Origin: Hymenopellis radicata
Lineage: Eukaryota > Basidiomycota > Agaricomycetes > Agaricales > Physalacriaceae
Length of the DNA stretch: 64,000 nt
Direction of reading: 5' to 3'
Assembly (NCBI GenBank): GCA_015501595.1
Contig: JADNRX010000018.1
Location: forward strand, 308,592 to 372,591
Part shown: positions 44,290 to 55,699 of the stretch, piece after piece
How positions within the stretch are numbered: position 1 is the stretch's first letter
How the letters are laid out: every line of letters begins with the position of its first letter
Program-made: the position numbers and the translations under genes
Notes under the pieces: model-generated
The model's database searches: none
Told to the model about the DNA's origin: nothing
Seen by the model: the letters and a program-made list of their open reading frames with translations, nothing else

Positions 44290-44522
44290 CTGTACACTTT
44301 AATTCAATTCGTCGGTCACGGGTCACGGACGACCCGAAATCGACGAAAAGTCACAGCTGTCACAGCGAAAATCACGAAAAAGTCTCCGGCGGGGCCCCCG
44401 CCAGCCTCCCGCCGCAGCTCCGCCGCGGCGGCAATTACTATATATGGTAATACGTCGAAACCATAATTTCGTCGGACCGGTCACAGGTCACATGGGCCGA
44501 CGAATTGAATGAAAGTCTACAG
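44290..44522. mobile_element. 233-base TA-target MITE, copy A
   Basis: Ends CTGTACACTTTAATTC and its near inverse GAATGAAAGTCTACAG form terminal repeats of about 27 bases with two mismatches, flanked by TA. The interior is GC-rich with CCGGCGGGGCCCCCGCC and GCTCCGCCGCGGCGG palindromes around an AT-rich centre. Confidence 0.88.
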
Positions 44523-44755
44523 TATTACACGCAAGTCTTCGCATAACGGGTAACGGGGGCCTGTGAAATGAAGAGTTCATGCTACCATAACGCGTAACGG
44601 CCAAAATTGGGCCTCAGATAAGGCCCAAAAAGGAAATTTTTTAAGGCGGCGGCTATTGCCGCCGCTCCCGCCTGTCCATATAAGGAAATTGGACCCTGAA
44701 TGAAGACCAACGTCTGTGAAGAGTATGCATAATGGGTAACGCCCCATGAAGACTA

Positions 44756-44988
44756 CTGTACACTTTAATTCAATTCGTCGGTCACGGGTCACAGAGGATC
44801 TGAAATCGACGAAAAGTCACAAGGGTCACAGCGAAAATTGAGAAAAAGTCCCCGGCGGGGCCCCCGCCAGCCTCCCGCCGCAGCTCCGCCGCGGCGGGAA
44901 TTACCATATATGGTAATTCATCGAAACCATAATTTCGTCGGACCGGTCACAGGTCACATGGCCCGACGAATTGAATGAAAGTCTACAG
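44756..44988. mobile_element. 233-base TA-target MITE, copy B
   Basis: Same length, orientation, ends and TA target duplication as copy A 233 bases upstream, differing at a small number of positions. Two copies at independent TA sites prove past mobility. Confidence 0.88.
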
Positions 44989-45063
44989 TAGGTCGTAATA
45001 GTACAGTATGTGAAGACATGGTCCCGTTAGTACAGTAAGCTCTGCTTAGCCTAACATTTCTTG

Positions 45064-45090
45064 GTTAGAGGTTAGAGGTTAGAGGTTAGG
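45064..45090 (+). repeat. GTTAGAG telomere-like short tandem repeat
   Basis: Four units of (G)GTTAGAG/GTTAGGG in a row. Related GGTTAGTGGTTAGG stretches occur at 37921-37935 and 37977-37991. The motif is close to the TTAGGG telomere repeat but the array is tiny and internal. Confidence 0.55.
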
Positions 45091-45954
45091 GTGAGGGGGT
45101 GGGGATATATATATATTTTTGTGAGGTATGTAGTCTATTTAATCTGCACTAGCGGGATTCACGGCGGGATGACCGACACAAAAGCGGGGATCACGTTACT
45201 AAACTGCCTATTTCGGACTCCTTAAACACGTGCCGTTGCCAAAAAAAACTCCAACTGCGGTACTCCTCCCTCTATTCTCACAACACCCAATTCTCACCCA
45301 TTGCGTCCTCTTCATGATCCCTGGCTGATCGTAATACTAGACTATGCTTGGGAAGAGCGTGAAAAGTCTACATTGTTCAACATGCGTACACCTCCGACTC
45401 CTCAATACCACGATATTATGAGCGCCCCTCTGCGTGACTCTTCAACTTCAAGCTATTTTAATAATTTTGCACTGCACCTCCCCAACCTCACAAGGAAAAA
45501 TCTGAAGAAACTGGAGTACAAGAAGCCACGTTGCCCTCCAGGGGTTCCACTCACGGTTTCCCCGAGTATATCTCCATTTCTGATGCGTCTTGTTCCACTT
45601 TCTGAAGTATCGTTGACCCCATCAATCTCCGCCCGACTTGTTCTTATATTACTTTTAGCATCGTCCTTGTCTATGTGCGTGCCTCAAACTCGGAGTTGTT
45701 CCTTCTCCCCAACTTGCTGTTGTTGTTCCGTGGTACATCTGGATTCTGGGTTAACTTGCTTTAATACCAGGAACGCCACCCTCGTGGTTGCCGTAAAGCT
45801 TACAGGAACATAATCACCATTCCATACGCGGATATTAACGCGTATAGTACATAAATGGGCCGCCCCTCCATGCCATCTTTCAACCAACCATCCCCGGTCC
45901 ACGTTCTCCTACTTCGTTCGGCACCTCCTTCACAACCTGTCCTTCACTGTGACT
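45091..45954. other. Intergenic, upstream of the first CFEM gene
   Basis: A 170-codon plus-strand frame at 45301-45813 has no recognisable motif and overlaps minus-strand frames of similar quality. The last 110 bases before the CFEM start match the region upstream of the second CFEM gene (from about 58340). Confidence 0.4.
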
Positions 45955-47049
45955 ATGTATTTCTCCCTTACTGTCGTTTCTGCCTTATTGGCCACCGTCT
46001 CCGCGTCCTCGCTGGGTCTCATGCGTCGCCAATACCCCGGTACGTCGTCCTCAAATCACGGTCCGTTATTCACTGACATCCACTTGTTATATAGATTGCG
46101 CGTCGCCGTGTATCACAAACGTCGACTACCACGGATGCTCGGCGTCCAGCATCCCGTGTCTATGCAAGAACAGCGACTACGTGAAGGAGACCACGGCGTG
46201 CATGGTCGCCTCTTGCTCCGGGGACGATCTGCAGCAGGCGCTTGGCGTCGCGCAGGGGCTATGTGAATCAGTGGTATGTCTCTCACTGCCTGCCTCCATT
46301 CTTACAAGCTGATGTCCATCAGGGAGTGACGCTCCAGTCCAGCGATGTTCTTCCAGCGACCTCCACCGCTAGTGGAGGCTCTGCCGCTAGTTCTGCTACG
46401 ACTACCAGGTGCGCCTTTTGTGCATTATAACAAGTTGGCGTAATGCTAAAGCATTTGCTGTCAGTGCCGGGACGTCTTCCTCCTCCACAGGCACCTCGTC
46501 CGACGGCAGCAACGCCGCGCTGAACTTGAACGGCCTCACCGCCCTCACTGGACTCGCCGCCGGTGGATTGGTTGCTCTTCTCTTGTAGAATCGGGGGGGG
46601 AGATAATTATATCCTATTATTCGTCGTTTCGTGTATCCTCCGCGCAAAATGTATCCATCACTCGGTCTTCGCTGACACCGGTACCCACGAAGGCACACAA
46701 TTCTGATTCAAAGATGGAATCAACATCAGCTTCTTGAGACAAAGGAGTGGACAAGAATGGACATGTCATGGGAACTTCTCTGGGATGGTGTGTCCCCGGT
46801 GGCATGTGGGATGACCTTGACCATAAGATGACACGAAGCCCAGAAACCCCAAAGTCGGGATGTAGTCTCTCAGTTTCTCTTGTTCGAGACCCAGAAATTC
46901 AAGAGGGAGTGACCGGGCCTAAGGCTCAAAATTTAATGCAGAAGCCAGCAGGCATATGCATTTCCTACGACGAGGACGAGGAGGAGCATACTTAGTCGTC
47001 AACCTTTGCCTCGATGAACTTTGATGATCGTTCCTTTGCTCCTCCCATC
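45840..47049. repeat. Segmental duplication, copy 1 (partner 58340-59606)
   Basis: Promoter, CFEM gene and about 450 bases downstream are shared with 58340-59606, in the same direction. The match ends at TTCCTTTGCTCCTCCCATC in both copies (47049 and 59606). The two copies are now about 11.3 kb apart because of the LINE between them. Confidence 0.85.
45955..46588 (+). CDS. CFEM-domain secreted/GPI-anchored protein, copy 1
   Basis: Four exons (45955-46039, 46095-46273, 46323-46408, 46465-46588) give 157 residues. A signal peptide MYFSLTVVSALLATVSASS is followed by a CFEM domain with eight cysteines: DCASPCITNVDYHGC..SIPCLC..TTACMVASC..GLC. A Ser/Thr/Gly-rich stalk ends in a hydrophobic tail (LTALTGLAAGGLVALLL) fitting a GPI-anchor signal. 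CFEM proteins sit at the fungal surface and may bind haem, aid adhesion or interact with hosts; which applies here is unknown. The Asp before the third to fourth cysteine region used for haem in Candida proteins is not at its usual place, so haem binding is uncertain. Confidence 0.9.
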
Positions 47050-47392
47050 GCCCTGCTTTTTGGCCTCCAGAATCGTGTCCACTCGTTTGGCATAGTATTC
47101 GCGGTCGCGCGGTACGCTCGAACGCGTTTCAATGGGGTAGTTCTCCTCGAAATGACCATGTCGCACGAAGAAGGAGCGGTGTAGATGAAACTGGGTCGCA
47201 TAATTATGCCGGGATTCCTTCTGGGACACCAGGAGGACAACGAGCGCGTTCTCCATATTCATCGTCGTCTCCTGCCACATCAGAGGCGTCAAACACGACG
47301 AATCCTCGTCGGAACCCCAGAGCTTAACCATCTTAATCATGTCGAATGTGGTGATCTTCTCCGGGTTTTTTTTTTTTTTTGGATGCACGCTT

Positions 47393-47412
47393 ACGGCGCC
47401 GCAAGGCGCCGT
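47393..47412 (-). other. 3'-terminal hairpin of the LINE
   Basis: ACGGCGCC and GGCGCCGT form a perfect 8-base stem with a 4-base loop, 12 bases before the poly(A). LINE reverse transcriptases commonly recognise a 3' stem-loop of the template RNA; this is the likely site here. Confidence 0.6.
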
Positions 47413-47485
47413 TTAGTTCTGGTTCCGATATCACCGGACTTCGAACTGCATGAGGGGAGTGATGGGTCGCGTCGGTCAAAATGCA

Positions 47486-50400
47486 TTAACGCACACTGTT
47501 ACGTAGTGTGGGACTCGGGTTGACGCCTTGGATCAAACGATCCAAAGTTGTTGTCAACCCACTACCCACTAAAACCCCGACTTGCTCAGCACGAGCGCGC
47601 GACGACCCATCCTCCTGTTCGGAACTCATTGTAGATAGCCTTCTCCACGTGTTCATGACCATATCTAATCCGATGGCTTGATTGCCGTACTTCCCCTTGT
47701 TCGTCATCGCGAAATCCGCCTTCGCCGATGCCTTGAGTGCTGCTATAAACTTGTTCTCCACTTCCGATCGTGACCGACTGTACGCTTCGTCGCCTTCATG
47801 CTCAATCCTTCTGTTGTTCCTCAGTTTCCACAGCAGGAATGAACCTTCCGAGATCAGTTTCTGGTACAATCGATTGTGCCCATCACGTTTCGTCTTCGAC
47901 AGATCTTTACTAGGCTGCGCGGCGCCGCAACCCAGGATGAGGCCATATGTCAGCTCCGGCCAATCTTCTCCCGTCTGTTCCCACAGTTTCTTGGCGACTT
48001 CCCACACCACTTCATGCGTTCCCGCACTACATTCGAGGAGCAAGTGTTCCATGGATTCCATTGCCCCACACACGTCACAGTTTGCCCTGTGACTCATGTT
48101 CTCCATCCTCATGAAGAATTCCCCCGTCGCATGTGCTTCATGGATACACCTCCATCGAAACATCTGACTCTTCTTACTTGTGTTCGTTCCTCTCGTCGAT
48201 CGCCATATCTTCTTCCTCGAAGGCGCTACTCCATTCAGATCTCTGAGTGCGTATCTGATGCGGTCCATGTTGCCTTCTGTTGCTTTTCTCTTCTTGACTG
48301 CTAGGCGTCTTTTCAGTTCGACGTACGCTTTACGTTGTGTCAAGCCTTTGAGCTTCATACCCGTCAACATCGCATTGGACTTCTCGATTTCCGGTATCAG
48401 TTCTGCTGGTCGGCCGGCTGAGTTCTGGTCCGCTGCTGTTGCCGCTAGGGACCCCGCCCCCTTCATTCCTGGGTGCCTCTGTCCCATCTCTACTTTGAAG
48501 TGCGTCTCAGCCTTTCTTTCTCGCAGTCTTGCCACTACGCCTTGCATCAGTTTCTTATGTTCCGGACGCGTTTTCGGCCAGCCTGCATCTTCGTTCCTGC
48601 TCAGGAGCGTCGTCATGTTTTTGACCGCCGTCTTGGAGTTTACGGTTATGGTCAGGTCTGTTTCCTCAGGCATACATTCAAGGATCCTTTGGATTCCTAA
48701 AGCGATTAGTGTCGTTTCATCACTCATATCGCTTGGGGGAATCAGCGGGGCGTTTCGCGGGTCGTCCGTCTTGAACCACACTCCCACCCCGTCGTCGCTC
48801 AACTTGTTGCGTGTTACCACTATGCAGGCATTCCCGCGTATGGGAGGTTCCGCCTGCACTGCGTTCTTTACCACATGGGCCTCTGCCCCTCTCAGTTCGT
48901 TCCCCTGCGCAAAAATTCTGAAGAGGTCTGTTACATTCTCTACTTTTGTCGCCTGCCTTGGAAATTTATCTCCTGCTTCGTCAGGTTCGGCAGGGGGAAC
49001 GTTCAGTACGTTCAGTATCCTCGGGTCCCATTTAGGATCTAGAGCATCGAGGAGACGTTGGGCTCTACGTTGGCACGCGGCCGTGTCCTCACATCCCTCG
49101 AGATTTTCATCCCTTCCGTCAGCGACTTCCTGCGCGTCCCCTGTCGTTATGACTTTGTGTACCGTCTGGAGGCATCTCGCTCTCTCATCATTCGTCCGCC
49201 TATTTTTGTCCGGCGCCCAACCTTGGTGGAGCCATACCGGCATCGATTTTCTCACCTGCGCTTCGATATCTAGGCCATCCAGCATCAAGTTGGCATCCCG
49301 TGCAACTCTGATCATCCGTTTCACGTCCGGCGGCAGGTCATTCTTGGCTGAGTCCCATGTCTGAAGAAAGATGTTGGTAAGTATGGCGGGGTCCATATTC
49401 TTGTATGTGCTGAGTACTTTACATCTCAGGATATCTTGAACCACGATCGCCCACCGCGGCACAGGACCATTTAACCCAAGGAAATTAACGAGGTGGACCA
49501 GATGTATCGCATCATTCCGCAGTTTGATGTCGACTAGGTTTTGGCCACCTTCGTCTAGCGGAAGTTTCAGGGTTTGTCTGTTCACTCTTGCTGTCTTTCC
49601 CTCCCAGAAAAACTTAAACTCCAGCTTCTCAAAACGCTTCTCCATGCTGTTTGGCATATCCTCCGCTGACGTCAGGTAGTTCGAACGTGACGCCGCGTAC
49701 GTCTGGATTCCGACTCGCTTTCCGTTTAGTGTCGGGTGTAGTCTCTGCACCCGTTCCAGCACTTCTTCAGTTGCTGTCATTATCGAGTCCCACGGCACGT
49801 TGGGGTCTAGGTTGTTCCCAATGTAGGAACCCAACGACCGCGAGCTCTCGCCATCCTCAGCGATGTGGACAGATTCTGGGATTGGTTCCTCCATTTCCTG
49901 GGACTTACGTTCGTTCATCAGCTGTGTGCGATGCTCCACTGTTCCTATCGGAATGATAATCGTTTTCGGTACATTGAACTTTGCCCCCGAGGCGGCGCAC
50001 CACGTATCGAGGATTATTTTCAGGTCAGAGAATTTGTCGTTCTTCGAGAGGTACACTGAGGTGTCATCAGCGAAGAGCGTCACTATAAGTTTATCTAGGA
50101 TGCCTGGGACTTTATAGCCCTCCAGGTCCGAGTCCCTCAGCATAGCCGCCAAAGGCTCGATTGCGAGATTGAATAATAAGCACGACAGCGGGTCTCCCTG
50201 GCGTACTCCTCTTGTCACCCGGTATGATGGGCTGATCATTCCGTTTACTATGGCCACCGTATTCGCATTGGAGTACAGCGTCCTGACCACTGATATGAAT
50301 TCATTCGGGACTCCTATTTTGTCTAACACCTTCCACAGGTAGTCGTGCATAATTTTGTCATAAGCTTTCTCTTGGTCCAACAACACGATCATTCCGTCCT

Positions 50401-52632
50401 GGTCCGTGGCGTCGGCGTGATATATTATGGCCCTCGCCAGTTTGATTTGGTCGATGATGCTCCGACCCTTCACGAACCCTGCCTGGTCTTCGTGTACTAG
50501 ATGTATCGCTTCCTCCGCTAGTCGGACCGACAGCGCTTTCGTGAATACTTTGTAGTCGACATTCAACAGGGTTATTGGCCGGTAGTTTTTCATTTCTGTT
50601 CTGTCTGACTTCTTAAAGAGGGGCATAACCACCCATCTGCGAAAGAGGAGCCGGGGATCAGCCCATGTGTCTCTATGTCGTTGTACAGAACTGTCCACGT
50701 TCTTATTACATCGAATGGCATGCTTTCTTCTCTCGTCCCACTCTCTTTCGCCTTATCGTATCTGCGGCTCCAGAACTGAGGTACATTATATTGGTACCCA
50801 TCAATGCCGGCACCGCTGTTGGGTTTGGAGCCCATCAGGCTTTCCTTAACCTCTCCTTCCATCATGGGTCGTTTCATACGTTCTTTCCCTTCCTCCGACA
50901 GCGTCCTGATGGAACTGTTTAGGACTTCTTCTGTGCTCCGTTCACGTTCTTCCTCCGGACTAATCTCCTTGGTTTGTAATTCTTCGTGATACATCCCCAT
51001 CATTGACGCCATTTTCTCCGGGTCTCGTTCGTATTGCACAGGTTGTGTTCCAGGGATCTTCAGAGATACGATGGGGTCCCTCGCCTTGCTGCCTTTGATG
51101 AGTCTTGTGTAGTATGTGCTATTTGTTTCCCCTAGCACTTCTTGATTCGCTTTGGCCGTCGCTCGCTTCTCTTCCCATACTTCGCCCCCGATCCGGTTGA
51201 TTTCCTTTTCTAGATCTGCAACTTCTTGTTGCTTGACGGCGTCCTCGATCCGGGTGTCTTTCAAGACCTCCTTGACTCTGATCTGCAATTCGGCGACTTT
51301 CTTCTTAGCCTTAGGTATTATCGTTTTGGCCTCGCGACGCATCTCGTCGCTTACTTGGCGTTTCCATTTCGCGTAAAGCGTCTGCGGATTGTTGTTGTCT
51401 GTCCTGTTGTCTCCCGTCGCCGATTCCATCTTCCTTGTGAGTTCCTTTCCTGTTTTGTCCACCATCTTGACCATTTTCAGGGTCTTTGCCACATAGATCG
51501 GTGTTGTGTATCTTCCGTGTCCTTGTTCTGGCGCTGCTGCCGTAGTGACTTCGCAAGAGACACGTTTATGGTCTGTATGTATACCATCAATTCCCGTCGG
51601 ACTTATTTCCCAGCCGCGACTCTGCAGAATCCGTGATCGCTTCATGTAAATTCTGTCGATTCGGGAATGGCTCGGGCATTCGGTTTCCTGTGTGTATGTA
51701 AACTCTTGTACTCCCGGGTTTTCCTCCCGCCACCCGTCTACCAGGTCGCATTTTCTCAGGAATCGTCGCATCGCTTCTACTGCTGCTTGGTCGTCTTCAT
51801 GCGCCGGAAGACGGTCTATCGCCTCAGGAGCTATATTAGTGTCCATGCATACCACATCAGGCTTCCATTCGGGGTATTCATCAATGAATTTCTCGTTCGT
51901 CTCCCAGAACTCTCTGTTTTCCGCGGGGGCGTTGGGCGCGTATCCGACTAGGACTTTCATTATATCATCACCGTGCCATGGGCTGGCCACTATCATAGAC
52001 CGGCCAGGGATTACTACTTTCTTCTCCAGACCTATAACATTTGTCGTCGGCTTATAGAATGCCAGGGCGACACCCTCCGCCCTAGAGGCACGTCGTCCAA
52101 CTGGTTTCGAATACTCAACATGGATGGTATCTCCATATTTCTCTGCTATCTCAGCCACGTAATCCTCTGTATAATGCGTTTCTTGCAGCGCCAGCATTCC
52201 AATCCGTTGTTTCCTCATCATTTCTGGGATACGATCTACTTTCTCTTGTGTTCCCTCTCCTTCGACTGTAGTGCTTCTTCCCTTGATGTTCAAGGAAGAG
52301 ATACGTATATGTGCTTTCGTTTTCTTGCCTTTCCGGGCTCGCCTGGACTTATTTGTCGGTCTTGGTTCGTTGTCGTCCTCTCCCAAGTCCCTGGGGGTTA
52401 TGATCTCGTCGTTGAAGTTTTCCTCCTCAACCCGCGGAGTCGCCTCAGAGCGTAAAGCGAGGCCTGTGCTTCCGCTTTGTTGAGGCCCCATTCCCTGGGG
52501 GCTGCTAAAACCCTCCCTGGCCGTATCGAGGTTTGTACGCGCAGACGTAGTCCTCCGGTCAGAGAGGTCGGGACCAGCATTGGAGGTCACCAGCGATGCA
52601 GAACTCTGCATCTGTAAGGTTGTCATCATCAT
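47486..52632 (-). pseudogene. LINE pol ORF: endonuclease, reverse transcriptase, RNase H-like, zinc finger (one frameshift)
   Basis: The first frame (52632-50590) opens with a basic region, then an apurinic-type endonuclease: SLNIKG, LQETHY, MDTN, SRIDRIYM and TDHKRVSCEV. It leads through a linker to GLIPGSSFADG. The second frame (from about 50650 to the stop at 47486) continues VVMPLFKKSDRTEMKNYRPITLLNVDYKV, then GFVKGRSI, RGVRQGDPLSCLLFN and the catalytic FADDTSVYL. Next come a thumb region, a weak RNase H-like part (LTITVNSKTAVKN) and CDVCG..EHLLLEC, a zf-RVT finger. One base lost near 50640 would account for the break. About 1720 residues when joined, normal for the group. The endonuclease has MDTN where GDxN is usual. 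Confidence 0.88.
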
Positions 52633-52745
52633 AAAATTTTTTAATAGCCTGGTCTCTCCAGGGCGGCTAGCTCCTAGATCGCCTGCAAGGCTGGCACACT
52701 GTTCGTTTTATACAGGAGTTGGCTTCATTGATGTATTCATCTGGC

Positions 52746-53159
52746 CTAGCTGCAGTAGCTCAACCCCACTTTCTTAGCAGTCGCGTTACTCCTTCTGGCC
52801 TGTCTCGAGTCTGACGCTCTCTTCCTTCTGCGCGCGGCCCTCAGTTCCTCTTCTTCCTCTTTCCTGTTCGTTCTCTTCTTCCCTCGGTGATGACGCCTTG
52901 GACGTCGGTGCGTTGCTGCGCCACTTGGCGGCTCAAAGCGTATCGGCGGTTTCTCCACCTCGCGCTGTGCGGCTGGCGTTCCTCCGTTGCGGTACGCCGG
53001 CGGTACGACTATCGCTCCCAACACCCATGTCTTGTTTTTAGGTTTTTTCGTTCGAGACATTGAGGGTGTCGAGTGGCTTCTTTGATGGTCGGGTTTGAGT
53101 GACTTAAACCTCATGTAGGCGTGACTCATGTAAATGTACAAAGGCATTGTGGATTTCAT
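52746..53159 (-). CDS. Small Arg/Lys-rich ORF between gag and pol of the LINE
   Basis: A 137-codon frame whose last 105 residues (from MSRTKKPKNKTWVLG) are very basic, with runs such as HRRPRRHHRGKKRTNRK and a short EEEEE stretch. It may be a nucleic-acid-binding accessory protein or the C-terminal tail of the preceding gag. No known domain. Position and open frame in an otherwise compact element are the only support. Confidence 0.45.
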   Translation of the reverse strand: MKSTMPLYIYMSHAYMRFKSLKPDHQRSHSTPSMSRTKKPKNKTWVLGAIVVPPAYRNGGTPAAQREVEKPPIRFEPPSGAATHRRPRRHHRGKKRTNRKEEEEELRAARRRKRASDSRQARRSNATAKKVGLSYCS

Positions 53160-53271
53160 GTTTATCGATGTAGGTAGTCATATGGAAAGGCGAAGTCAGG
53201 CGTATCATCGTAATTGTTCGTCACAGGTTCACGGGAAGGAACACGTAAATCCCCCTTCAGGTAGCACAGAA

Positions 53272-55444
53272 TTACCTCCTCCGTTTGTATTGGTCTCCCT
53301 CTCTCTCGTTGACCGGTGCCCGCTTCTTCCAGGTGCTCGGCCCCGCTTTCTGCTGCTCCCGCTCTCGCTCGCCTCTCTGGCTCGGGGGGTAGTCCACGTC
53401 CATTGCGTTGCCGAAGAAGGGGTCGTCCGACACCCGCGTCTCCTTCCGCTCATCATTCTTGCTCGCGCCGCGAGCGGCAGCCCTCTTCGAGTTGAGCTCT
53501 TTGATGAGGTCGTTCACAAAGCAGTGGCCCGTAGGATGGTCGGTACTGGAGCACCTCCCGCAATCGAACGGGTAGTCCAGTGCTCCTATGCCTCCTCGAC
53601 CACTTCGACCTTTGTATTGGCCTCGGTTCGTGATCAGCACGAATGGATTGAAGAAAAGCGGGTTTAGGAATGGGGGATCAATGTAGCCCAGGGCCTTGAA
53701 CCCAGCGTAGTGGCTCGCATTTGCTCCCATGTAGAGGGGCCGGTATCTCACCGAGTTGATGGTGGCGTCGATCGCCTGCTCGTCCGTATATTCAACAGGC
53801 AGGCGGTCGCGGTGGCTCGCCACGAAGCTTCGGAACTTCTGATTGTTCCTCAGCGAGTTCTGGATAATCTCTTTTCCAATCGCCACGTCCGGTTTCGAGT
53901 CGTCGAGTGTAAGATTCTTGATCGTGAGATGGTGAGTGGGGATGAAGTTCCTGACGTCCAGAACTCCAAACGAGAGGCTGGTCCGGTGGATGAAGATGGA
54001 CATATCCAGCATAAAATCGTAGTCGTCTTGCTCGAGGCCGGTGACCATGAAGCCGGGGGCGGGGAGCTGCTCGTCCTTGACCCTCGGCCAGTCTACAGTC
54101 TGAAAAATGACGGTCTCTTCCGTCTCCATTCCTTCGTCCTCTTCGCCTTCCGCTACGCCTTCAATAGCCTTGGCGTCTCCTTCGTCATAGTCTATCTCTG
54201 GCTCCAGCGACGACCGGAAAGGGTGGATTTCGACGTCTGTCGTGTCAATTCCGAAGTCGCTGAGGAGGCGGCGAAGCTCCTTAATACCGAGGCCGATCGC
54301 CTCTGGCCTGTATTTCGTACCAAGGGCAATGAAGACCAGCGCGCAGGGGTCATTCATCGCCAGCTTCCCGAAGAAGGAGACTGTCGACGGGGAAAGGTTC
54401 TTTCTGAAGATGTTGGCGGGGGGGTTCCACTCAACGATTCTCCCACCCGACTGGTCGAGGACCTTCGCGTAGTCTGGGTGGGTGGTTACCCGGTTCGGGA
54501 TGGTCTGCGTGGGGTCTGTCGCGGTGCTGCTGAAGACATCTTCGATTTCTTTGTCGGCTGTGTAAGGGTTTGGCGCGAACGGGTTGATGTCCGCTGCCGC
54601 GGCGTCCTTCTTCTTTCCGTCTGGAGCGGGCGCGGCAGAGGCTGTTTTCTTGACAGGCGGTTTCGTGGCATTCGAAGTCTTTGCCTCCGCCTCCTTCTTG
54701 CGCGCGAGTCTCTCCTTGTACGTCGAGAAGGGGGTTCGTACCGGGCTCTCTGGCTGGCGCGTCAAGGCGGTCTCGCTACCTTCAGACTCCTCCTGCTCTT
54801 CATCGCGTGCGTCCCAGGCCGGAATGGGGACGCGTGCACGTTCCTTCCCTTTTCCGATCTCGGGCGCTTCTCCCTGCTCGTACCCTTCAGCATCTGGCTC
54901 CCATTCGTCTTCTTCCCCGATGTTCGAAAGCCTATCAGCACCCTCTCCTTCTGGGGCGCCTTTGGGGAAAGCTTCTGCGACTGCCTTGTCTGGAATTCTG
55001 TCAGTCGAGTCCGCCTTTGATGATTTCACACCTACCAAAATCGGTGATGATGGGATCCTCTTGTCCTGGCTCAGGGCGCTTCAGCAGCTCGTCTACATCG
55101 CTCTCTGATTGACTCTCTGTTCCTAGCGTTAGCTTGTATTCTGTGTATGAGTGATACGCCACACCTTCCGCCTGGGATTTAGCTCCTTGGCCGGTCTTCG
55201 GCTCGTCCTTGAGCATCTTCTCGATCTTGCTGGCATTGCTGTCTATCGACTCCAGCACCCTGTCCTTTCTGTTCGACCTCAGACGGCTCGCGGCAGTCGA
55301 AATCGGATTGGCTGGAGGAGTGGCTCCGGCGGGTGGCATTGAAGCAGACCTGTTGCTTCTAGTGTTTGGGTGGTTCGACGTAGGCGCTGGGGAGTTTTGA
55401 GGCTGTGCGCCCGCCTTCCTGCCGGCTGGGTTCTTCGTAGTCAT
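53272..55444 (-). pseudogene. LINE gag-like ORF 2 with CCHC knuckle (overlapping frames)
   Basis: Frame one (55444-55001) starts MTTKNPAGRKAGAQP and is followed, with about 37 bases of overlap, by a second frame (55038-53272) that lacks its own ATG. Together they encode a disordered N terminus, a coiled stretch, then a folded region (VEWNPPANIFRKNLSPSTVSFF, HLTIKNLTLDDSK, FVASHRDRLPVEYTDEQAI). A zinc knuckle CGRCSSTDHPTGHC (CX2CX4HX4C) and a basic tail end it. This is a Gag/ORF1 RNA-binding protein. The overlap can be a one-base indel, or less likely programmed frameshifting. It is paralogous to the 292-residue ORF just upstream. Confidence 0.75.
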
Positions 55445-55699
55445 TGGCGGCTGGCTGGTGGGGAGATGGTGGATGAAAGGAAACCGTTATAACGGACCGG
55501 TCCTTTGATCGGCTCCCAATCATTCTCCACGTTTTCCACACGTTTTTGGTACTCGTTAGATTTAACCGAGGGGTTTTCGCTTTCGCAGATGGCTTTTTAG
55601 ACGTAGCTATAGATATCGTCGTCGTCGTTATTGGCAAGTGGTGTAAGGGCTAATCTAGGAACCCGTAATCTAATCTGCGTGTACTCATATGGCCTTTAT

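Noticed and set aside
45064..45090. Telomere end
   Set aside because: Only about four units, not pure TTAGGG, and genes continue on both sides.
48180..49364. 394-codon plus-strand frame
   Set aside because: Antisense to the reverse transcriptase/RNase H part of the LINE.
53710..55020. 436-codon plus-strand frame
   Set aside because: Antisense to the second gag-like ORF, which has a zinc knuckle and a homologous partner.
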